Below, one piece after another: positions 34,872-44,700 of a stretch of 64,000 nucleotides of DNA. Origin of the DNA: JAFGVL01 sp963662245 (GTDB lineage: Bacteria > Bacteroidota > Bacteroidia > Bacteroidales > Paludibacteraceae); contig CAXXVQ010000005.1 in the NCBI GenBank assembly GCA_963662245.2, positions 62,001 to 126,000 on the forward strand. Reading direction: 5' to 3'. Each line of letters begins with the position of its first letter. Positions within the stretch are counted from its first letter, which is position 1. The notes below the pieces were generated by a model. It was not told the origin of the DNA and searched no databases. It saw nothing but the letters and a program-made list of their open reading frames with translations. Position numbers and translations under genes: made by a program.

Positions 34872-35483
34872 ATGAAACAAAAGTTATCTTTAATTTTGAA
34901 TGTAGTGCTGCTGGTTGCGGTAGTTCTTCTTTATGTATTGCATTTTTCTTCGTCATGTCGGGTTAAATCCGGTGCAGATAAAAAATCTACAGCTGTGAAA
35001 GCAGATTCGCTTAACATGCTTCCTATAGCATATATTAATACAGATACACTACTTCAAAATTACACATTTTCTAAAGAAGCTAATGAGCGTTTGTTAGCTA
35101 AAAGTCAGAAGTCAGAAGCTGAGCTTGCGAAGCGCATGAATCAATGGCAAAAAGAAGGAATGGAATTTCAAAAGAAACTTCAAGCAAATTTATTTTTAAG
35201 TCAAGAAAGAGCTGAACAAGAGAATGCTAGATTGATGAAGAAAAGACAAGAGCTTGAGCAACTTCAGGCTAAATTGACGAGAGAGTTAATGGCAGAGCAG
35301 CAAGAAGTAAATGAGCAGCTTAAAGATACGATTGATACTTTCTTAAAGGAATATAATAAGACAAAGAAATATCAATTGATATTGAGTAATACTCTGAATG
35401 ACAATGTGTTGTATTCTGAAGAAGGATGTGATATCACTTCAGAAGTAGTGGAGTTGTTGAATGAAAGAATTGCTAAGAAATAA
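34872..35483 (+). CDS. OmpH/Skp-like protein with an N-terminal membrane anchor
   Basis: The protein has 203 residues from the ATG at 34872. One hydrophobic segment (about 7-24, LILNVVLLVAVVLLYVLHF) acts as a membrane anchor or uncleaved signal peptide. The OmpH/Skp pattern follows: IAYINTDTLLQNYTFSKEANERLL, a long charged coiled coil (about 75-160), and a C-terminal half ending in a short helix. Skp-type proteins chaperone outer-membrane proteins in the periplasm. The membrane anchor differs from soluble Skp. A Ser-Ser-Cys after the hydrophobic segment could also be a poor lipobox. Confidence 0.82.
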   Translation: MKQKLSLILNVVLLVAVVLLYVLHFSSSCRVKSGADKKSTAVKADSLNMLPIAYINTDTLLQNYTFSKEANERLLAKSQKSEAELAKRMNQWQKEGMEFQKKLQANLFLSQERAEQENARLMKKRQELEQLQAKLTRELMAEQQEVNEQLKDTIDTFLKEYNKTKKYQLILSNTLNDNVLYSEEGCDITSEVVELLNERIAKK

Positions 35484-35502
35484 TTGAGTTATGGATATAA
35501 AA

Positions 35503-35533
35503 AAAGCGGGTGTATAATTTATATACCCGCTTT
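35503..35533. terminator. Bidirectional terminator
   Basis: A GC-rich hairpin (core GCGGG/CCCGC) with flanking A and T runs and a 2-nt bulge lies between the convergent OmpH-like gene and the lipoprotein gene at 35542-36117. Confidence 0.78.
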
Positions 35534-35541
35534 CTTATTTC

Positions 35542-36117
35542 TTATTGTATTGAGTCAAGGCTAATTCCTAAATCCAATAAATATGCGTATTCATAATTAT
35601 CATATGGTAGCATATAATCAGGATACTTATTGAATAAGGTTTTTATAATTTCAGTTTCAGTTTTCCCTTCGATTAATTTCATTTGTTTGTTGAAATAATA
35701 TAAAATATCTCTGCTGATTAATATACATTTGTACTCATATGTTCCTTTATAATTGTCATCTAATCCATCACAAATATTTTTGTAATCTGTACCAGTTATA
35801 AGCGTTGTACCATTGATTTTTTCACTATAGTGTAATCTATAGTATGCGTCAAGAAATTGTGCGCAAAGTTCAAGTGAATCAACTAGAGACGCCGAGTCAG
35901 TGCTAGCATTGATTGCTATTTTACAAGTATTCAAATCAACATATAATTGTTCCCATTCGGATGTGGTTAATTGTCCACCTGAAGGATATGTTGTGCTTAC
36001 CAATGTGATTGTGTCAATTTTTTCTTCTTCCGAATCTTTTACACAAGATGTTAAGCCCGAGAATAGTAATAATAAAAGTAGGGCAGAAAGTGTTTTGAGT
36101 AGAGTTTTTTTATTCAT
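35542..36117 (-). CDS. Lipoprotein of unknown function
   Basis: The protein has 191 residues with a lipoprotein signal peptide ending SGLTSC (Cys25). The mature chain is mostly helical and rich in Tyr and Asp. A run such as CAQFLDAYYRLHYSEK and the C-terminal YPDYMLPYDNYEYAYLLDLGIS are visible. No known domain was recognised. It stands alone between two terminators with its own TAnnTTTG box, so it is a single-gene unit. Confidence 0.75.
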   Translation of the reverse strand: MNKKTLLKTLSALLLLLLFSGLTSCVKDSEEEKIDTITLVSTTYPSGGQLTTSEWEQLYVDLNTCKIAINASTDSASLVDSLELCAQFLDAYYRLHYSEKINGTTLITGTDYKNICDGLDDNYKGTYEYKCILISRDILYYFNKQMKLIEGKTETEIIKTLFNKYPDYMLPYDNYEYAYLLDLGISLDSIQ

Positions 36118-36158
36118 GTATGGAAATTTAGGGTTAAATAGAAAATTAAGATTTTTTA

Positions 36159-36166
36159 CAAATGTA
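36159..36166 (-). promoter_or_regulatory. TAnnTTTG promoter box of the lipoprotein gene
   Basis: TACATTTG on the minus strand lies 41 bp before the ATG at 36117 and fits the -7 consensus. Confidence 0.5.
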
Positions 36167-36210
36167 TATGTTTAAATAATACGGATGTGAAAAAATTTTA
36201 ATTTTAACAA

Positions 36211-36242
36211 AAATCCCCTTCTGAAAAATCAGAAGGGGATTT
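36211..36242 (-). terminator. Terminator after the FtsB-like operon
   Basis: Perfect 14-bp arms (36211-36224 and 36229-36242) with an AAAA loop lie 20 bp after the stop of the small membrane protein, with a T-rich tract on the minus strand. Confidence 0.85.
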
Positions 36243-36261
36243 AATGTTATCTATTAGTTGT

Positions 36262-36585
36262 TTAGTTCTCTTTGGGCATTCTGTAGCTTACTATAAGGTC
36301 AAATGCTGCTGAAAGTACTAAGGGGATTACCCATGCTTTATGATTAATAAACATTAGGTACGCTGTTCCTATAAGAAGCATAGCTCCAAAAGCTTGTATT
36401 TTTTGTAATCGTCTTATTCTAATGTCGTCTGATTTTTTTGTGCCAATGATTTTGCAAACAATCATGCCTATAGCTCCCAGACAGAATGAATATGTTGCAT
36501 AAGGGATATTGGCAATGTAGGCGATTGTAGATGCTACTACAATAACTCCGGAAATAAGGTGAAGGTAATCGAGTTTTTTACTCAT
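36262..36585 (-). CDS. Small four-helix membrane protein
   Basis: The protein has 107 residues and four predicted membrane segments (about 8-25, 28-46, 65-80 and 84-101), with a positively charged loop KKSDDIRIRRLQK after the second. I recognise no named family. It starts 11 bp after the FtsB-like gene and is co-transcribed with it, which suggests a connection with the envelope or division, but the evidence is position only. Confidence 0.75.
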   Translation of the reverse strand: MSKKLDYLHLISGVIVVASTIAYIANIPYATYSFCLGAIGMIVCKIIGTKKSDDIRIRRLQKIQAFGAMLLIGTAYLMFINHKAWVIPLVLSAAFDLIVSYRMPKEN

Positions 36586-36596
36586 TTTGATGATAA

Positions 36597-36944
36597 TTAT
36601 TTTTGATCCTCTTCGTAAGGACTAGTGTCGGTAGAATTGTCACAGTCTTCTTCAATCAGAAAAATATCTTCATTTTCTTTTCTCATTAGATATTTCTCAC
36701 GCGCCAAGCGTTCAAGATTGTATTTGTTGTTATTTAAAAGTTCAAGTTCGTGTTTTGCTTTTTTAATAGAAGTTTCAAGTCTTGCTTTTTCATTCTCAAG
36801 CTCACTAACACTATTACTTAACTCAATTCTTTTCACTAAACTGTATTTTCCCAAAAGCATTATTGCTGTAAATATGCCAATAACAATAGTGTATTTGTTA
36901 ATAAACGGCTTAATTACTTTGAATATGTTTTTTAGGTCTTTCAT
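36597..36944 (-). CDS. FtsB/DivIC-like septum formation protein
   Basis: The protein has 115 residues. A short cytoplasmic N-terminus is followed by one membrane segment (about 18-33, TIVIGIFTAIMLLGKY) and a coiled coil (about 38-75, SVSELENEKARLETSIKKAK). The conserved ERLAREKYLMRKENEDIFLIEE follows. This is the layout of septum formation initiator proteins, which join FtsL and FtsQ at the division site and act through the periplasmic coiled coil. It has its own promoter box at 36971-36978. Confidence 0.87.
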   Translation of the reverse strand: MKDLKNIFKVIKPFINKYTIVIGIFTAIMLLGKYSLVKRIELSNSVSELENEKARLETSIKKAKHELELLNNNKYNLERLAREKYLMRKENEDIFLIEEDCDNSTDTSPYEEDQK

Positions 36945-36970
36945 TCAGTTTTTATCTGTAAACAACTGTG

Positions 36971-36978
36971 CAAAAGTA
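36971..36978 (-). promoter_or_regulatory. TAnnTTTG promoter box of the FtsB-like operon
   Basis: TACTTTTG on the minus strand lies 26 bp before the ATG at 36944 and fits the -7 consensus. Confidence 0.55.
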
Positions 36979-37092
36979 AGCTAAAAACAGAATAAGAAAA
37001 AATCTAAAATGAATAAAATAGGAGGATGGTTTTTGATGTTTGAAAAACTGCCTAATGTTCCGTAAGTAGATTTTTTTCTTCTTGTTTTTTGT

Positions 37093-37100
37093 TATATTTG
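37093..37100 (+). promoter_or_regulatory. TAnnTTTG promoter box of dnaX
   Basis: TATATTTG lies 17 bp before the chosen dnaX ATG at 37118. It would fall inside the longer frame that opens at 37082, which supports the shorter start. Confidence 0.5.
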
Positions 37101-37117
37101 CGTTTCAAAATTTCACT

Positions 37118-38860
37118 ATGGATAATTTTATTGTTTCAGCTAGAAAATACAGACCTTCCACATTTATGTCGGTGGTTGGGCAGCAATCTTTGGTAACCAC
37201 ATTGAAGAATGCTATTGCCAATAATCATTTGGCACATGCATATTTGTTTTGTGGACCAAGAGGAGTTGGTAAGACAACTTGTGCTCGTATTTTTGCTAAA
37301 ACAATAAACTGTCAAAACCACACTGCTGACGGTGAAGCTTGTAATGCGTGTGAGTCATGTGTGTCTTTCAACGAACAGCGTTCATATAATATTCACGAGC
37401 TTGATGCCGCCTCGAATAACTCAGTTGAGGATATTCGTTCGTTAATTGAGCAAGTGCGTATACCACCTCAAATCGGGAAATATAGTGTGTATATTATTGA
37501 TGAGGTTCATATGTTGTCTCAAGCTGCATTTAATGCATTTTTGAAAACGCTAGAAGAGCCACCAAAGCATGCTTTATTTGTGCTTGCAACTACTGAGAAG
37601 CATAAAATTATCCCAACTATTTTGTCTCGTTGTCAAATATATGATTTTAATAGAATCAGTGTTGCAGATACTGTTGCGCATTTGCAGTATGTAGCTTCTA
37701 AAGAAAATGTACAGGCAGAACCGGATGCACTTAATGTGATTGCACAAAAAAGTGATGGAGGTATGCGTGATGCATTGTCTATTTTTGACCAAGTGGTAAG
37801 CTTTTGTGGGACTAATATTACTTATAAAGATGTAATTGCCAATTTAAATGTATTAGATTATGACTATTACTTTAAGCTGGTAGATTTTTTCCTGGAAGGT
37901 GATGTTGCTAAGTCAATGCTGATTTTCAATGAGATTCTGAGTAAAGGATTTGACGGAAATCATTTTGTATCAGGATTAAGTGCTCATTTGCGAGATGTTT
38001 TGGTATGCAAAGATCCACAAACGGCAGATCTCTTAGAAGTTGGGGCGACGATAGGTGAGTCCTATAAGACGCAGGCTCAGAAATGCGAGCCAGAGTTTTT
38101 ATATGTCGCGCTCAAGGTTGCAAACGACTGCGATTTAGATTATCGACAAAGTAAAAATAAACGCTTACTGGTAGAAATTATGCTTATCCGATTGTGTCAA
38201 CTATCGGGCAAAAAAAAAAATGAGCTAATCGAACTGCTTAAGGATGACGAACCATTTGCAATTGAACGATTTTTTCAGTCAACTGCAAATGTTGTTCCGA
38301 CTATAAATGTTCAACAACCTGAGGTAGTTAGACCACAAGTAGAGTCTAAGCCAACCACGCCAGTAACTCCAAAACCGGCAGCAAAACCATCGGTAGTTCC
38401 TTCAAAACCAAAAGCTGCACCTCGTACTATTTCAATTAATAATTTTTCGCTTAATGGTGAAGCAGAACAGGCACAGACTGTAAGAGCCGAAAAAAGAAAT
38501 CAGCCATTTACTCCGAAAGACTTGCATCAAGCTTGGGTTGCTTTTGTAAAATCAATCCCTGAGGAGGTGCATTTGGTTAATACCATGCAGATAAATTATC
38601 CTGAGCAAGTAGAAGGGAATGTATATAAGGTAACCGTGAGTAATGCATTTCAAGAAAAAGCGATTAATGATTTCAAGGTTCAATTAATGCCATTCGTTTG
38701 TAATATTTTGCAAAATGACTTTTTTGAGCTCAATGTGTTGGTTGATGAAAACCGAGAATCACATAAGGTACTATTACCAAAAGATGTTTTTGAAAAACTT
38801 GTGGAAGATAATGAAGTGTTTAAAAAGATGGTAGGAGAGTTAGGACTCGAAATCATTTAA
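37118..38860 (+). CDS. dnaX: DNA polymerase III subunit gamma/tau
   Basis: The protein has 580 residues from the ATG at 37118 (MDNFIVSARKYRPSTFMSVVGQ). It is the clamp-loader ATPase that links the core polymerases in the replisome. The Walker A motif is GPRGVGKTTCARIF, the Zn-binding Cys cluster is CQNHTADGEACNACESC, the Walker B region is YIIDEVHMLS, and the sensor-1/SRC motif is TTEKHKIIPTILSRCQ. The clamp-loader part ends near residue 370, and a Pro/Ala/Lys-rich linker (about 405-450) leads to a C-terminal tau-like domain (about 465-580). A tau/gamma frameshift signal was not established, although a run of nine A at about 38212-38220 lies close to where gamma would end. It is followed after 11 bp by the M3 peptidase gene. 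Confidence 0.95.
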   Translation: MDNFIVSARKYRPSTFMSVVGQQSLVTTLKNAIANNHLAHAYLFCGPRGVGKTTCARIFAKTINCQNHTADGEACNACESCVSFNEQRSYNIHELDAASNNSVEDIRSLIEQVRIPPQIGKYSVYIIDEVHMLSQAAFNAFLKTLEEPPKHALFVLATTEKHKIIPTILSRCQIYDFNRISVADTVAHLQYVASKENVQAEPDALNVIAQKSDGGMRDALSIFDQVVSFCGTNITYKDVIANLNVLDYDYYFKLVDFFLEGDVAKSMLIFNEILSKGFDGNHFVSGLSAHLRDVLVCKDPQTADLLEVGATIGESYKTQAQKCEPEFLYVALKVANDCDLDYRQSKNKRLLVEIMLIRLCQLSGKKKNELIELLKDDEPFAIERFFQSTANVVPTINVQQPEVVRPQVESKPTTPVTPKPAAKPSVVPSKPKAAPRTISINNFSLNGEAEQAQTVRAEKRNQPFTPKDLHQAWVAFVKSIPEEVHLVNTMQINYPEQVEGNVYKVTVSNAFQEKAINDFKVQLMPFVCNILQNDFFELNVLVDENRESHKVLLPKDVFEKLVEDNEVFKKMVGELGLEII

Positions 38861-38871
38861 TTATAAACAAT

Positions 38872-40956
38872 ATGAAACGATTAAGTATATTAATAATTAC
38901 AGGAATATTAACTATGACTACAATTGCCAGAAATAATCCATTTTTAAGAGACTATAAAACTCCATTTGGAACAATCCCTTTTTATGAGATATCTAATGAT
39001 GACTATCTTTCTGCTTTTAGAGAAGGAATGAAGTTGCATGATGAAGAAATTGATAAGATTGCGGGAAATACTCAAGCTCCAACTTTTGAAAATACCATTG
39101 TTGCTTTGGAAAGATCAGGGCAATTGTTAAGCAAGGTGCAATATTGTTTTTATAACTTGTTACATGCTGAAACAAATGACAGTTTAGATCAAATTGCTGA
39201 GGAAATTTCTCCTGAAGAAACGCAGCATGGAAATAAAATATTCTTAAACGAGAAGCTTTTTGCAAGAGTAAAAGCTGTATATGATCAAAAGGATCAATTG
39301 TCATCTATTCCTGAAGATAGTATGTTGCTTGAGAAAACTTATGATGCGTTTGTAAATAGTGGAGCAACTCTAAATGATAGTGATAAAAAGAAATATCAAG
39401 AATATACCGAGGCTCTTAATTTGGCAGAATTAAAGTTTGGGCAAAATGTATTGAAGGAAACCAACAAATATATGTTGGTGGTTGATGATGAGGCTAAACT
39501 TACCGGACTGCCAAGTGATGTATTGGAAGCTGCAGCTTCGTTAGCTAAAAAGAAAGAGAAAGCAGGTTGGGCATTTAATCTGACTTACCCTAGTTATGTG
39601 CCATTTATGAAATATGCTGATAATAGAGACTTGCGTAAGGAGCTTTATATGGCATATAACACAAAGGCAACTGATGGTGAAAATTCAAATAAAGAGGTAA
39701 TTAAGCAAATTGTAGATCTTCGATTGAAGATTGCGCAATTGCTTGGTTATAAAGATTATACTTCATATGCTTTAAGACGACGCATGGCGGAAAATGAAGC
39801 TAATGTGAAGAAATTACTAGATCAACTCCTTGAAGCATACAAGCCTAAAGCTGAAGTGGAATATAAAGAAGTACAAGCTTATGCAAACTCAAAAGGTGCA
39901 GATTTTACTGTAATGCCTTGGGATTGGAGTTATTATTCAGAAAAACTAAAAGAAGAAAAATACAGTGTTAACGATAAACAGTTAAAGCCATACTTTGAAC
40001 TAGAGAATGTGAAAAAAGGCGTTTTCGGTTTGGCTACAAAACTGTACGGGTTGACATTTAAGAAAAATACTGATATTCAAGTTTATCATCCTGAAGTTGA
40101 GGCTTTTGAAGTGTATGATGAGGATGATAAATTTGTGGCAATCCTTTATACTGATTTTCACCCTAGAGATGGAAAGAAAAATGGTGCTTGGATGACAGAA
40201 TATAAGCCTCAGTGGAAAGAGAATGGAGAAGATAGTCGTCCGCATATTTCGCTTGTGATGAACTTCTCAAGAGCGACGGCATCTCAACCGGCATTGCTTA
40301 CTTATGATGAGTTAACTACATTCTTACACGAGTTTGGGCATTCTCTTCACGGGATGTTAGCTGAAGGAAAATACACAAGTCTGTCTGGTACTAATGTGTA
40401 TAGAGATTTTGTGGAGCTACCTTCGCAATTAATGGAAAATTGGGCTTCTGAAAAAGAGTTTCTTGATGGGTTTGCTGTTAACTATAAAACTGGAGAAAAA
40501 ATTCCTGCTGAATTAATTGCAAAAATTAAAGCGTCAGAGAATTTTAATGTTGGATACCAATGTTTACGCCAATTGAGTTTTGGCTATTTAGATATGGCAT
40601 GGCATACTCGCACTACAGAATTTGATGGTGATGTGATCCAATATGAACGCAATGCTTGGAAGTCAACACAAATCCTTCCTCTTGTAGATGGAACCTGTAT
40701 GAGTGTTCAGTTTAACCATATCTTCGCTGGTGGTTACGCTGCCGGTTATTATAGCTATAAATGGGCTGAAGTATTGGATGCTGATGCATTTTCTGTCTTC
40801 AAAAAGAACGGAATCTTCGATAAAAAAACGGCAAAATCATTCAGAGATAATGTGCTTTCTAAGGGTGGGTCAGAGCACCCAATGGTTTTGTATAAGAGAT
40901 TTAGAGGTCAAGAACCCACAATTGATGCTTTGCTTATTCGTAATGGTGTTAAGTAA
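38872..40956 (+). CDS. M3-family zinc metallopeptidase (peptidyl-dipeptidase Dcp-like)
   Basis: The protein has 694 residues. The zinc motif HEFGH is at residues 486-490 in FLHEFGHSLHGML, with the downstream Glu ligand in the same helical domain (FVELPSQLMENWA). The family-typical FAGGYAAGYYSYKWAEVLDADAF closes the active site. A hydrophobic start (MKRLSILIITGILTMTTIA) is a plausible signal peptide, so the enzyme may act in the periplasm, cutting dipeptides from the C-terminus of short peptides. It lies 11 bp after dnaX and is probably co-transcribed. Confidence 0.92.
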   Translation: MKRLSILIITGILTMTTIARNNPFLRDYKTPFGTIPFYEISNDDYLSAFREGMKLHDEEIDKIAGNTQAPTFENTIVALERSGQLLSKVQYCFYNLLHAETNDSLDQIAEEISPEETQHGNKIFLNEKLFARVKAVYDQKDQLSSIPEDSMLLEKTYDAFVNSGATLNDSDKKKYQEYTEALNLAELKFGQNVLKETNKYMLVVDDEAKLTGLPSDVLEAAASLAKKKEKAGWAFNLTYPSYVPFMKYADNRDLRKELYMAYNTKATDGENSNKEVIKQIVDLRLKIAQLLGYKDYTSYALRRRMAENEANVKKLLDQLLEAYKPKAEVEYKEVQAYANSKGADFTVMPWDWSYYSEKLKEEKYSVNDKQLKPYFELENVKKGVFGLATKLYGLTFKKNTDIQVYHPEVEAFEVYDEDDKFVAILYTDFHPRDGKKNGAWMTEYKPQWKENGEDSRPHISLVMNFSRATASQPALLTYDELTTFLHEFGHSLHGMLAEGKYTSLSGTNVYRDFVELPSQLMENWASEKEFLDGFAVNYKTGEKIPAELIAKIKASENFNVGYQCLRQLSFGYLDMAWHTRTTEFDGDVIQYERNAWKSTQILPLVDGTCMSVQFNHIFAGGYAAGYYSYKWAEVLDADAFSVFKKNGIFDKKTAKSFRDNVLSKGGSEHPMVLYKRFRGQEPTIDALLIRNGVK

Positions 40957-41020
40957 TTTTTGGCGTAAAGATTGTTGTTAGAGGAATCTGATTTTTTATA
41001 AAATAGCCTATAAATCATTA

Positions 41021-41052
41021 TTTTGAAACTTAAATCATTGTAATTACCTTTG
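41021..41052 (+). promoter_or_regulatory. Promoter of ruvA and probably sprA
   Basis: TTTTG at 41021-41025 and TACCTTTG at 41045-41052 are 19 bp apart, a near-perfect Bacteroidota promoter. It lies 31 bp before the ruvA ATG at 41084. Confidence 0.7.
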
Positions 41053-41083
41053 TCAACTTTGACAAAAATTGAATATAGATTTT

Positions 41084-41668
41084 ATGATTGATTATATAAA
41101 GGGAGAAGTAGCCGAATTGTCACCAACACATGTGACTTTAGAGGCTTCCGGTCTTGGATATTTTATTAATATTTCCCTTCCTACATATTCGAGTTTGAGC
41201 GATAAGAAATCTGCAAAAATATTTGTTTATGAGGCAATAAGAGAAGATGCACATGTGCTTTACGGATTTTTAGATCAGGCAGAAAGAGAAGTTTTTCTGC
41301 ATCTGATTTCAGTTTCGGGGGTTGGGTCTAATACTGCTCGTATGATAATGTCCTCATTAAGTGTTGCTGAAATTCAAGAAATAATCGTGTCAGGTAATGT
41401 AAATGCTTTGAAATCAGTGAAAGGCATTGGACAGAAAACGGCAGAAAGAGTTATTGTCGATCTGAAAGATAAAATTGGTAAAATGGAGCTTGAGTCTTCA
41501 GGAGTTTTATTTGCGAAAGATTCTGCTGTTAAAACAGAAGCTGTATCTGCATTGGTGATGTTGGGCTTTTCACAGCCTGCTTCACAAAAGGCTGTGGATA
41601 AGATTCTGAAAGAGAGTCCAAGCCTTCCTGTTGAAACAGTTATTAAGCAAGCTCTTAAAATGATTTAA
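41084..41668 (+). CDS. ruvA: Holliday junction branch migration protein RuvA
   Basis: The protein has 194 residues from the ATG at 41084 (MIDYIKGEVAELSPTHV). A TTG 15 bp upstream extends the frame but is not needed. The N-terminal OB domain (1-65) is followed by two helix-hairpin-helix motifs (HLISVSGVGSNTARMIMSSLS and LKSVKGIGQKTAERVIVDLKDKI). The C-terminal RuvB-contacting domain is KTEAVSALVMLGF. It binds four-way junctions and directs RuvB. It lies 60 bp before sprA, a gene order conserved across Bacteroidota. Confidence 0.96.
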   Translation: MIDYIKGEVAELSPTHVTLEASGLGYFINISLPTYSSLSDKKSAKIFVYEAIREDAHVLYGFLDQAEREVFLHLISVSGVGSNTARMIMSSLSVAEIQEIIVSGNVNALKSVKGIGQKTAERVIVDLKDKIGKMELESSGVLFAKDSAVKTEAVSALVMLGFSQPASQKAVDKILKESPSLPVETVIKQALKMI

Positions 41669-41728
41669 AAAATAAATTTTGTGCAATTTGTTTGTTTCCT
41701 AATCGTTAAGTAAGCAACAGAGACGACC

Positions 41729-44700
41729 TTGAGTAAATTTCAAAAAATATTTATATTCTTCACATTTATTGTTGTATTTGGAACCGCCTATGCCATGGTT
41801 CAAGTACAACCCAGTACGCCTAACCCTCAATATTCAGCTCAAGATGACTCGGAAAGTGAGGATACTCCTCCTGATTTTCGAGTAAATGACCCCAAAACTG
41901 ACACTTATGATGATTTAAATAAGAATTATTCCATGGACTTGGAAAATCCTTCTAATCTGACTCAAAGTGTTGAATATGATCCAGTAACAAATATTTATTA
42001 TTTCACCACCAAAGTTGGTGATCAAGAAATAAGTACTCCTTTTACAATGACAGAAAAAGAGTATCTTGATTATTCGATGAAGCAGTCAATGAATAATTAT
42101 TGGGTTGATAAGAATAAAGAGGCGGCCGAGCAGGAAAAAGAAAATAAAGTTTCTCTTACAGATATAAAAATAGGATTAGGGGCGGCCGATAGAATTTTTG
42201 GACCCGGTGGAGTTCAAGTGAAGATGCAAGGTTCCGCAGAGTTATTGTTTGGATTTAAGTTCAATAAGGTACAAAATCCTACATTGTCAGAGCGCTTAAG
42301 GAATCCGCCTCCTATTTTTGATTTTGATGAGAAAATTCAGTTGAATGTTAATGGTAAAGTTGGTGATAAACTGACTTTTAACATGAACTATAATACTGAA
42401 GCATCTCTTGATTACGATCAATCAAAAATTAAACTTGCCTACGAAGGTAAAGAGGATGATATTATTCAAAGTATTGAAGCAGGTAATGTTAGCCTTCCTT
42501 TAAATAGTTCGTTAATTCGTGGTAGTTCGGCTTTGTTTGGTATTAAAACAAAACTGAAGTTTGGTCGTTTGACAGTAGATGCTGTTGCCTCTCAACAAGA
42601 AACAGAAACCAAAACTGTTAGTCTGAAAAATGGATCTCAAACCACAAAATTTGAGGTAGAGGCCACTGATTATGATGAAAATCGTCACTTCTTTTTAGCC
42701 CATTATTTTAGAGATAACTTTGAGAAATCAATGAGTCGTCTTCCAAATATAAATTCTGGTGTTGTCATCAATCGTGTTGAAGTTTGGGTAACGAATAAAA
42801 AAGCAGATTATACTCAAGCCAGAAATATTGTTGCTTTCCTTGATTTAGGTGAAATAAATCCAAACCTGAATAATACCGTATGGAATCCATTAACATCCTT
42901 AAAGTACCCATTCAATAAGGCAAATGATTTGTATGGGAATGTTACTTTAGTTGATGGGATTAGAGATATTCAGAAGGTAAACTCTGTGATGACAAGTTAT
43001 AACTCAAGTGTTGTAGGTGGGGAGGATTTTGAAAAAGTAGAAAGTGCTCGACGATTGGAAGAGAGTGAATATACTTTAAACAAAGATCTTGGTTTTATCT
43101 CATTGAGAAGTCAACTAAATAGTGATGAGGTATTAGCTGTTGCTTATGAATATACCGTTGGAGGAAAAGTATACCAAGTTGGGGAATTTTCAAGTGATGG
43201 TATTGAGTCTCCTGATTGTCTTATGTTGAAGCTTTTGAAAGGAACTGCAATGTCTCCGGATTTGTCAAACTGGGATTTGATGATGAAGAATGTTTATGCA
43301 TTAGGAGGAGCGCAGGTTCAAGAAGATGATTTTAAGCTTGATGTTGTATTTAGAAATGATTCATCAGGAGTATATGTAAATTATTTGTCTGACGGAGCAA
43401 TTAAAAATCAGGCTTTAATAAAAGTATTAAAACTTGATAGGTTAAATACAAGAGATCAATTGCGTCCGGATGGTAATTTTGATTTTATCGATGGTTATAC
43501 GATTTTACCGCAGTCCGGTCGAGTTATTTTCCCCGTTCTAGAACCGTTTGGTTCTGATTTAAGGGAAGCTATTGGGAATGATGCGTTAGCAGATCAATAT
43601 GTTTTTGAGGAACTTTATACAAAGACAAAAACTCAAGCAGAGGAGGAGACCGAGAAAAATAAGTTTAGACTTAAAGGAGAATATAAAGCTTCAGTAAATT
43701 CGGAGATACGACTAAATGCAATGAATGTACCTCAAGGGTCTGTTACTGTTACAGCCGGAGGGCTTACTTTGAATGAGAATGTTGATTATACTGTTGATTA
43801 CTCAATGGGTGTTGTAACTATTATAAATCAGGCTATTCTTGAGTCAGGAAGTACAATTGATGTTTCTTTGGAAAGTCAGTCTTTATTTAGCATGCAGCGT
43901 AAAACACTTTCGGGAGTACATCTTGAATATCAGTTTAATAAAGACTTTAGTTTGGGTGGTACAATGATGCACCTTTCGGAAAAACCTTTAACAAACAAAG
44001 TAACTGTTGGTGATGAGCCAATGTCAAATACAATATGGGGACTTAATACTAGTTACAAGCAAGAAACTCAACTTGTAACAGACCTATTGGATAAATTGCC
44101 AATTGTTCAGGCAAAAGCTCCATCATCACTTCTTGTAAATGCAGAGTTTGCTCAACTTATACCTGGTCACCCAGATGTGGTTGGGGCTTCGGGTATAGCA
44201 TATATTGATGATTTTGAGGCTTCTAAAACATCAATAAATATTCAATATCCGTATGCATGGTTTTTAGCCAGTACCCCAAAATGTGCGAAATTTACAGAAG
44301 CATCATTATCCAATAATATTGAATATGGTAAAAATAGGGCCTTGTTAGCTTGGTATACTATTGATAACCTTTTTACCACAAACTCTTCAACTACTCCAAG
44401 TCACATAAAGAAAGATAAGGATCAGCTGTCAAACCATTTTGTTCGTAAGGTAGAGGAGCAGGAGGTGTTTCCAAATAGAGAGCCAATACAAGGTCAAACA
44501 AATACATTATCAATACTAAACTTGTCGTATTATCCAAAGGAGAGAGGTCCGTATAATTTGGATGTAGATAATATCAACTCTGATGGATCTTTGAGTAATC
44601 CTGAAGATAGATGGGGTGGTATTATGCGCAAGATGGATGTTACTGATTTTGAAACGGCAAATATTGAATATGTTGAGTTTTGGATGATGGATCCATTTGT

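Noticed and set aside
36625..36984. A 119-residue hydrophobic open frame opposite the FtsB-like gene
   Set aside because: It overlaps a well-supported gene and its promoter, and its composition reflects the complement of a coiled-coil gene.
38212..38230. Programmed frameshift producing gamma from dnaX
   Set aside because: A run of nine A is present, but I could not identify a stimulatory stem or a conserved stop arrangement. It is recorded only in the gene entry.
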